A stretch of 64,000 nt of DNA, taken from the NCBI GenBank assembly GCA_022578965.1, contig MU400520.1:124001-188000 (forward strand). The letters run 5' to 3'. Positions 57,401-64,000 of the stretch are shown piece after piece. The notes below the pieces were generated by a model, which saw only the letters and a list, made by a program, of their open reading frames with translations, had not been told where the DNA came from and did no database searches. Position 1 is the first letter of the stretch; each line of letters opens with the position of its first letter. The position numbers and the translations under genes were made by a program. The DNA comes from Xylaria sp. FL1777 (lineage: Eukaryota; Ascomycota; Sordariomycetes; Xylariales; Xylariaceae).

Positions 57401-57688
57401 GAAGCTATTGATAGCCAGCCTGACTCGACGAGTGAGCAGGCAACGGAAGAAGCTGGGGAGGAGGCAGTAAACCAATATCGCGAGAGCAGCGTTGACCTGG
57501 GCATTGGCGACAAGGAGCGAGAAATAGATGACTCCGAACCTGAAGTTGAACCTCACAATCACCTACCCCTGCGTCGTACTTCCTCTAGAGGTCGTCGTTT
57601 CAAGCCGCAGGATCTCTATCAGGATGGATTTGATGACCAGAGCAGCGACACAAATGCTAGCCAGGTTTCAAGCATCCCTGCCCACTAA
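54464..57688 (+). CDS. reb1: Reb1/TTF1-like Myb protein (RNA polymerase I termination factor-like)
   Basis: A single exon of 1074 residues. The first 600 are disordered and charged, with basic clusters (KRKRGHKRR, KKRKRKSR) fit for nuclear import and acidic runs (ESESKTESEVEE). Residues 564-578 are EATP repeats from a coding 12-base minisatellite. The DNA-binding part follows: a helical lead (DSEIQNLTRVIDWFRDD), then a Myb unit RGTWTPEQDQELRQMYEQYG with INRHPEDIRDRIRNYIVCG near 700-748, a second unit DQWTKEEVDKLVAIV near 752-766, and a divergent third. The order and the RHPEDIRDR block match Reb1/TTF1, which bind rDNA terminators and fork barriers and also act as general regulatory factors. 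The N terminus MGQSAS fits an N-myristoylation signal, unexpected for a nuclear factor. Confidence 0.8.
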   Translation: MGQSASHPREGEGHDSRDDTAKQEQLQNHHSPDDDLVFSNHINNSISPAFPSPRRPDAIEYSSSPAPRLHTSQPPTPIPTSEMSNSSPYKSSPAFSSSLNLPIEPNQHENSLRSSKRKRGHKRRQSFASHSDRLSVSRSSVDFSYDGEQNQRQTISATNVDMDTISASAHSRRQRKKEKRDLRRTAKLAKQQVEASSTPELDQEQSQFPELWQSQERLVAAEHEQEEENYLETHTAALVEPQNTVSKKRKRKSRTKAENEPEQISQKHKKYRSDTADITTEYNQQTHNVAIEEPDVSINDDIDFNDLAEQLYSDRKRRFHHEAIEENLPLAIEHEKLVEVTDVDDQIQSISIENERAESESESKTESEVEEIYKDDDIDHDYNGETGGVESEAESEVEEVYGVDDVDPNNTAEDNDNHTENMIPETRSTTRVSTRRLNASVGATREPTQDTDNDELSTSVIQEEVADHIAPSDINRLAYDVDGPSSVPCPSSAGETSTKCSTNNKTSTGRKRVAKPDFFRRMVAHIDEDPNSQSPSSGAVLRKSDRAKGKQRAVEEEAATPEATPEATPEATPDLSTSARKTRQVKTRNMLKDSPNIDADGGAVTPSTNSVVRLRKPKTPVTIAGAFSDSEIQNLTRVIDWFRDDNGLTQRQVNELIHLNPKEPRARELWEDIIAACPGRSRQKVINQTRRRFHNFVARGTWTPEQDQELRQMYEQYGNKYAMIGQFINRHPEDIRDRIRNYIVCGDKLRKDQWTKEEVDKLVAIVEQAIEEIRLQRAKRSLEDSRPVEEDINWQLVSMGMDRTRSRLQCMSKWKALKPQLAGAGLDGEAAPIEEVIQKARETAATMSYRNRFLVIKEIIKTGANADSRIPWLKVRNELECQWTRPPLMVVWFRLRRTLPNWQSLNVKDTCTLLMQKFQHTHKLEYFNEEGGNLDYDAEYRDIEYRIKKGRKSNLTPKSSAFISRATDDEEEGREGEMNEAIDSQPDSTSEQATEEAGEEAVNQYRESSVDLGIGDKEREIDDSEPEVEPHNHLPLRRTSSRGRRFKPQDLYQDGFDDQSSDTNASQVSSIPAH
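56131..56182 (+). repeat. Coding 12-base minisatellite (EATP)
   Basis: About four tandem GAGGCCACACCT-like units inside the Reb1-like gene encode repeated Glu-Ala-Thr-Pro. The unit length keeps the frame, so copy number could vary without breaking the gene. Confidence 0.85.
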
Positions 57689-59227
57689 TACATAGCAAGC
57701 CGAGAGGATGAGAAGTGGTATGGTTACTGGCATGCATTTAGTAAGGATCAAGGGCATCTTTGGTGAAAACCACAGTCATACGAATCAATTATCTCCATTT
57801 CCGCGCGGCAAGGAGCTCTATGTCGCTATTATGTCTCACGGAGGTGATCATAATATGGTAGTTTCACGTGTTTTTGGTACGGCTGTCAATAGTCAGGACA
57901 GTACATTTGGATGGATGGGTGGGTGAACCTTTCCAGTACGTATCGAACTATGATGCACATATGTTTTCGGGAGAGATTGTCGTTCATGATAAATGATTAC
58001 TCTGACGCACACAAATCCATCCGCGTTTCTTATCCCGCATTGCCTTGTATTGATAGACATATGTAAACAGAGTGTATGAAATAATCCACTTTCTGAAAAT
58101 ACTGTCTAGCTGATTAATGATCTTCTGTAATGTGATTTGTCGGAAGCCCTATCTTGATCTGACACCAAAACCGTGTACTATCAATCCTTATGAATTCTAG
58201 TCAACGTGCTATGTAGTTGGTCATACGAAAATTCGAAGGATGACATCAACGCAGACAAACGCACACAAAGTAAGATAAAACGAACGACAAAAAAAGAGAG
58301 GGAGGGAAGCCAAGCTGTTACATAATGTTAAATAATCGGTGCATCTATCGCTCGATTACCTACTTAGGTAGTTTAACTACCGTGCGCTTGCATCCTTTTC
58401 TGCTTATAAATGCAGCGAAGTCCCAATAGATCTCGATGCGGTGGGACTCTACTCTCATGGGCCCCCGGTCTCACACTACTGTCAAGTAGGCAAGAGAGCA
58501 TCGATACCAAAATACATTAATTAATCATTTACCCTTTTGAAAGCTGGCGAATAGGCACGCGCGGGAAAAGTACGTAGGTGGGTTAACAACCCAGGTCGGA
58601 GCCGCCAACTGCTTCGAGTAAGACCTCCCGCGCGCCGTCGATGCAGGGGAGGGTTTCCCCGGGCTCGTTACATGGCGCTGTTACGTGCCGAGGTAGGATA
58701 ATGTCGGTGCTGGAATGGCTGCGAAATCCGGCTGCCACGCCGAGGTATGGATGGCGTCTGGTTGGAATTCTGTTGTCGGCGTGCGGATTTCAGGAGCGGA
58801 GTTGGAGCGGAGGTCGATTGTTTATTATAAATCATCGCCTGCTTGGCTGCGGCGGGAGAGGTTGGGTTTGTATGCACTTGCTGGATGGATTGAAACACCT
58901 ACATCGGTCTTTAAGGTCTGCTGTGTTGTCTAGTCTAGGCCCTAGATCAGACGGAGCCAACGTAGGGGATTTTCATGGCTAGTGTAGGTCAGTTATACCA
59001 ATGCATCCCTGCTGCACTACGTAGACGATGAGAACACAGAAATCTTTTTCTGAAGCCATTGAACATGACGTGTATATATAGCGTCCAGATCCTCATTGCT
59101 TCGTGCTGTCACCCACCTATCTGATTAGCTTTCCCCTTTTGCATTTTATCTTTAGGCCACAGCTTCCTAGTACTCGTCCTTGCATTTCTGCCCCTTTTCG
59201 TCGAATTACGAGAAACTTCGAGCAAAC
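57689..59227. other. Intergenic before the oxidoreductase
   Basis: 1.5 kb with the Reb1-like 3' end, a moderately GC-rich zone at 58540-58990 without a supported gene, and the oxidoreductase promoter. Frames of 70-113 codons here show no domain. Confidence 0.5.
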
Positions 59228-60519
59228 ATGGCCCGCGAAAACAAGAGATTCGTCCTCGCTGAGCGACCCAAGACGCATATCGTCCCCGGCCAGACCTTCA
59301 GACTCGAGAAGAGCCCGGCCCCTACGGCTGACGATCTCAAGGATGGCCAGATCCTCTTGGAGACGTTATATCTTTCTCTCGACCCCGCCATGCGGGGCTG
59401 GCTGAATGGTACGTATACCGACTCGACTTACCTCTAGAGATATCTATGTCTTCTAGCTAAGGCCTATTATCTGTTTTTTTTGTGATGATATAATGATGAA
59501 GAAGAAGAAGAAGAAGAGAGTATGGAAAAATCAGAAATCAAAACTCGACTAACCAGTTGTGTCGATGGACTTTAGATGCGCGCTCGTACGCACCGCCTGT
59601 GGCAATCGGCGAGACTATGCGTGGCTGGAGCGTCTGCCGCGTGCTTGCTAGCAAGAGCGCCAAGGCCAAGGAGGGCGACATCGTCACGGCAAATCCTGGC
59701 TGGATCGAGGTCGCGATCGTGGATGAGAAGGGCGTCCAGAAATTCGAGGTGCCCAAGGGTAGTCAGATCAGCAGTCTCATAGGTGTTTTGGGTATGTGCC
59801 TATCTGTCTGACCCTCTCTCCATTAGCAGGACACTGACTCTGCCCCCTTTTCCCCCATAGGCCCGACTGGCTTGACAGCCTGGACGGGTCTCGACAGGAT
59901 CGGAAAGCCTCAGCCCGGCGAGACGGTGGTCGTGTCAGGGGCGGCGGGCGCGACGGGCTCCATAGTCGGCCAGATCGCGAAGCTGCGCGGCGCCCGGGTC
60001 ATCGGCATCGCGGGGTCGGACGAGAAGTGCGCGTGGCTGAAGGAGGAGCTGGGGTTCGACGTGGCGCTGAACTACAAGAGCGCGACGCTGCGCCGGGACT
60101 TCGCGGCGGCGACGCCCGACTACGTCGACGTGTACTGGGACAACGTGGGCGGCGAGATCCTCGAGATGGTGCTCGAGCGGGCCCGGTTCCACGCGCGCTT
60201 CGTCATGTGCGGGTCCATCTCGGGCTACAACAACACCAACAGGGAGAGCAAGGGCATCCGCAACCTCTACCACGTCACCACCCAGCGCATCCGCATGGAG
60301 GGCTTCATCGTCTTAGACTTCGCCGAGGACTTCCCGCGCGCCCGCGAGGAGATCGCCGGCTGGCTCGTCGAGGGCAAGATCAAGTACAAGGAGACCATCG
60401 TCCGCGGCGGCATCGAGGCCGCCGAGCACGCCATCCAGGACCTCTTCGAGGGCAAGAACACGGGCAAGCTGCTCGTCGAGGTCAAGTCGCCTGACGAGGT
60501 ACGTGGTGCGAGGCTGTGA
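59228..60519 (+). CDS. NADP-dependent alkenal/leukotriene B4-type oxidoreductase (MDR family)
   Basis: Three exons, 59228-59408, 59576-59791 and 59861-60519, give 351 residues (phase 1 junctions, donors GTACGT and GTATGT). The N-terminal GroES-like half has LSLDPAMRGWLN, SYAPPVAIGETMRG and EGDIVTANPGW. The Rossmann half follows with LGPTGLTAWTGL, the nucleotide loop VVSGAAGATGSIVGQIAK, YVDVYWDNVGGEIL and VMCGSISGYNN. It lacks the zinc-ligand pattern of true alcohol dehydrogenases, so it belongs to the zinc-free branch that reduces alpha,beta-unsaturated aldehydes and ketones with NADPH, a detoxification role. Probably cytosolic. The last exon is very GC-rich at third positions. Confidence 0.93.
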
Positions 60520-62513
60520 TTCTTGTGGAGGGGGTTTTATAGATAGTACCGTTTTCTGTGCTAGTGAGTGTGTTCGCTCGCTGACCGTTTTATAGAAGTA
60601 GAAATATTGAATAGGTAGTTATCCATAAAGCGGGCAGGGAAGGCGAATAAAATAACATGGTGGGCACAGATCGAGTAGAGGATAACTGCTCGTTAGGTAG
60701 TCATTACTACAGAACTTAATGAGAACTTTATGATCTCGATGTCTGAATATTTAATTTTTAGTAAGAGAAATACCGCGTGTTCCCTGATGCGCGTTGTAAA
60801 CGCGTAAGGTAAGGAATGCTCGCAGCACTCGCTGGTATGCTGGTACGCCTAGTAGACTTACATACATTCATTCATATCCAGGTCAGCATACATGCTATGC
60901 TATTGGTCTTAATGATTAATGTCTACGTAACCTAACCCAGTATTCTGTCTGTCCCATAAAGGAGGTAGAGGAAGAACCGGACAAATAATTACTTACGTAG
61001 GTAGGGATAGGTAACGTTGATCGTAAACGACGATTTGGCTACACGGAATAAATGCAAGACTGAATGACCTGCTTCTCATGGATAAGCTTCAATGTTCTCC
61101 CTTCATATCGCCGGCTTCGCATCAGTGCAGATCACATTTACTTATTGCACTTATGCAGGAACACAAGTGACGGATGACAGCCCAAAGCCAATGATAATGC
61201 GATTCTCACGATGTATCCCTGCCTGGGAGGAATTCGATGTTACCATGGGCTAGGTACCTACCTCACCGTACGCAGTGGTGTATGTACGCTGGGACCACAG
61301 CCGGCTCTAGCGTGGCGTACTGTCTGCCGTGCTACCTATAGCAGTGTACACTACCTAGGTACCGATAGGTGGCACCTATCTGCTATCTGGCAGTGGTCAG
61401 GGGTTCGCCATCCTTCCGAAATGGTAGGGCCGGGTGACTGGGTGACTGGGCTTGTACACACTGCCGGGGTTGACAGGGATTGGGCTCGTTAGGCCTCTTA
61501 GCGCTCACTAACCTGTCCACTAATGTGTGTGGCCCATGGGGAAATGAATCTTGGAGCAAGCCACCAGATAGCCAACAACAGACATTAGCAACCTTCTCCC
61601 CCTTGAAGCCTGGGCAGAACTGGGTAAGTATACCTAGTATTCAACCTTTCATGTACGGGAGAGAAAAGAGTCGCGAGTCAACTTTGGAGGTAGACGGCAT
61701 TAGATCCCAAATTCTCAGAGTCGGCGACTACTACTTATAATGCCTCAAGAATTAGGGCTGTCCACTATCGATCTATCTACATATACTCTACCAACATGCA
61801 GCGATAATGAGGTGCAGAAAGCAGATGCGCCCTGGTATCCGGTCAAGGTCTTGCCGAATGCAACGTTGAACCAGGCGCTTCCTCTTGCCTCGTCACATCT
61901 AGTATACCTAGTCACCTAGGATGGTCACCTAGGATGGTCCTGGCCTTGACGTCCACAGCTTCCCAACTTCGCAGGATGATAGAAATGCTTCGCCAGGAAG
62001 GGAAGGTTCATCGATCCAGAACGCGCATGATATTGTCCATGATATTGTCCATGGCCAGGCTTACCCTCGAAGAGGTTGGTCAGTCGCGGCGAAGCCAAGA
62101 CAATGCCACCCTCTTCCCTCCCCCCCCTCCCCCCGGGCAGCTCTTCCATGAGACGACATGACCGCACTGCTGCAGCTTATCACGATCGACAAGGACTCGA
62201 TCATCTCCGCTATCTGCCTCGTGCTCTCGTGCTACCTACTGCTGCCGTATATTCAGCACATACTACGTACACAATAACCCCTTCATCTTGTACAGTACAT
62301 GGCGTGCAGTAGTGTACGGTATAAGTAGTACCATCGTCTCAGTGCGCGTCTCCACCAGATCGAGACATCCCGCAAGCCGGAATGTGTCTGCTGTAACCAT
62401 GGTTATCGGTATGGATCAGTAGGCCCTCTATATAACAGGGCCATATATCTGTCGGGTGCTAACCCCTCTGTCGCTCGTTCTTTTCATCCGTCGGCCGATT
62501 GGATGTCCTCACC
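60520..62513. other. Intergenic before GH92
   Basis: 2 kb with the oxidoreductase 3' end and GH92 promoter. CCTA/TAGG words occur at 60994-61010, 61251-61265 and 61349-61372, and short direct repeats at 61911-61939 (CACCTAGGATGGT, twice) and 62028-62052 (GATATTGTCCAT, twice). No gene supported. Confidence 0.5.
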
Positions 62514-64000
62514 ATGCGCTCCTTCTATCGCCATCTCAGTGCCCTCCTCCTCCTGGTCGCGCCAGCGATCCCGAGAGCGGGTGCCGCCGACTTCGACCCT
62601 CTGCAGTATGTCGATCAGCTGATCGGAAGCCGGGATGGGGGGAACGTCTTTCCTGGTGCAACCCTTCCCTACGGTCTTGCCAAGGCCGTTGCCGACACCA
62701 ACTCCGGAAGTAACCAAGGTGGCTTCACCCTCGATGGCACTCCGATCATTGGCTTCTCGGCCCTGCACGACTCCGGTACGGGCGGCTCACCGTCCCTTGG
62801 AAACTTCCCCTTGTTCCCCTATGCCGCTTGCCCAGGAGATGACATTAACGCTTGTGTCTACCCGAAGAAGACTCGCATAGCTTATGGGACCTTCGACTCT
62901 AAGACCGTGGTAGCACGCCCCGGTTTCTTCTCCGTCACTCTGAACACTGGTGTCAAGGCAGAGATGACCACTTCCCAGCGCACTGCTCTGTTTCGCTTCA
63001 CCTTCCCAACCGCCACAAATGGCGCCCACCCTCTTCTTCTACAAGACTTGAGTGACCTTTCAAACTCCCGCCAGGATAACGGCAGCGTGTCCGTTGACCC
63101 CCAAACTGGGAGAATCAAGGGACAGGGACTCTTTGTGTCTAGCTTTTCCCAGGGGCAGTATGTGTCCTATTTCTGTACCGACTTTTCAGGAGCGAAGATC
63201 TTGGACAACGGAATATTCGTAGATAGTCGGGCAAGTACAGATGTCAAGAACTTGACGATTTCACGGTCCATAAACGGGTATCCGCTTCCCGGCGGTGCAT
63301 TCGTCAGATTTGAATCTCCTGAAGACCCTGTCATCGCACGTGTAGGCTTGAGTTTTATCAGTTCGGACCAGGCATGCGCCAATGCGGAGTCTGAAATCCC
63401 AAACTTTGACTTCAACGCAGTTGAATCGGTTGCCACTGATGCCTGGAGGAAAAAGCTTAGCCCTATCGTTGTATCGACTGGCGGAGGGGTTGATCCAGAC
63501 CAAATCAAGAACCTTTATAGTGGAATTTACAGAACTATGGTGAACCCTCAGAATTATACTGGCGAAAACCCGAACTGGAACACGGGAGAGCCATACTTCG
63601 ATTCGTTCTACTGGTAAGTATTGGCTACATGCATGCTCGAAAATTGTGTGTAACTTACAAAGTGGAATAGCCTATGGGATAGTTTCCGGTCTCAGATCCC
63701 ATTCCTAACGGTCCTTGATCCGTCTTCAGTTGAACAGATGATTCGCTCTTTGATCGACACGTACAGGCACGAGGGCTGGTTACCTGACTGCCATATGAGC
63801 TTGTCCAAAGGTTACACACAGGTAGCCAACCCGTTAGCAGTCTCTAGTTCTCACCTCCTAACAGTTTCAGGGCGGATCTAATGCCGATGTCATCCTTGTC
63901 GATGGTTATTTGAAGGGCTTAACTGGCGGTATTGATGTAAGTATGAATCCTATTACATGTAAGCCGGGTACTTACTCTGGATAGTGGGATGCTGGATATG
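62514..64000 (+). CDS. GH92 exo-alpha-mannosidase, secreted (5' part, runs off the window)
   Basis: Four exons seen, 62514-63613, 63671-63821, 63871-63936 and 63985 onward, open at the window end (about 444 residues so far of a family near 750-800). A signal peptide (LSALLLLVAPAIPRAGAA) leads. The family N-terminal domain is clear: YVDQLIGSRDGGNVFPGATL, GLAKAVADTNSGSNQGG, GFSALHDSGTGGSPSLGNF and SSDQACANAESEIP. The catalytic (alpha/alpha)6 domain starts with YSGIYRTMVNPQNY, EPYFDSFYCLWDSFRSQIPF, GWLPDCHMSLSKGYTQGGSN, ADVILVDGYLKGL and WDAGY. GH92 enzymes are calcium-dependent inverting exo-mannosidases, mostly alpha-1,2, acting on N-glycans and cell-wall mannan. Start 62514 is the ATG right before the signal peptide. 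The 3' end is not in the window. Confidence 0.93.

Noticed and set aside
60027..60494. Extra open frames over the third exon of the oxidoreductase
   Set aside because: Arg/Pro-rich shadows of a GC-rich exon on both strands.

Overview
This window is nuclear DNA of a filamentous ascomycete (Pezizomycotina), most likely a Sordariomycete. The evidence is: short introns with GTRWGT-type donors and CTAAC/CTGAC branch points; a clear full-length circadian clock gene frequency (frq); a dispersed single 5S rRNA gene; NACHT-type and HET-domain allorecognition genes; and a transposon relic whose stop codons fit repeat-induced point mutation (RIP). Most genes are split by introns of about 50-150 bases, so gene models here were joined by hand from splice signals and reading-frame continuity.

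Layout. 0-10 kb: a MYND zinc-finger gene whose frame does not join cleanly, a large NACHT/ankyrin STAND receptor (minus strand), then about 3.5 kb of decayed sequence with an ankyrin relic. 10-24 kb, a housekeeping block: 26S proteasome ATPase Rpt3, a small conserved fungal protein, a METTL21-like methyltransferase, the kinetochore subunit Mis14/Nsl1 with a 5S rRNA gene inside its intron, a Sec14-like lipid transfer protein, and prefoldin subunit 3 (six exons). 24-34 kb: a HET-domain gene and, after a gene-poor stretch, frq with upstream ORFs and an internal in-frame start matching the short FRQ isoform. 35-38 kb: a decayed piggyBac-type transposon followed at once by a MITE-like element holding tandem arrays. 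41-51 kb: GH125 mannosidase, a seven-helix DUF2434 membrane protein with a sequon-rich N terminus, a secreted polysaccharide (chitin) deacetylase and a putative amidoligase. 54-64 kb: a Reb1/TTF1-like Myb protein, a medium-chain NADPH oxidoreductase, and the 5' part of a GH92 alpha-mannosidase that runs off the window.

How the genes relate. This is ordinary eukaryotic gene order, not operons or an obvious biosynthetic cluster. Loose themes are core cell machinery (Rpt3, prefoldin, Mis14, Sec14, Reb1, 5S), self/non-self recognition (NACHT and HET genes on either side of the housekeeping block), and cell-wall or glycan handling (GH125, GH92, deacetylase). The most notable observations are the 5S gene nested in the Mis14 intron, the conserved start and leader architecture of frq, the two adjacent DNA transposons upstream of frq, and the GPCR-like topology of the DUF2434 protein.
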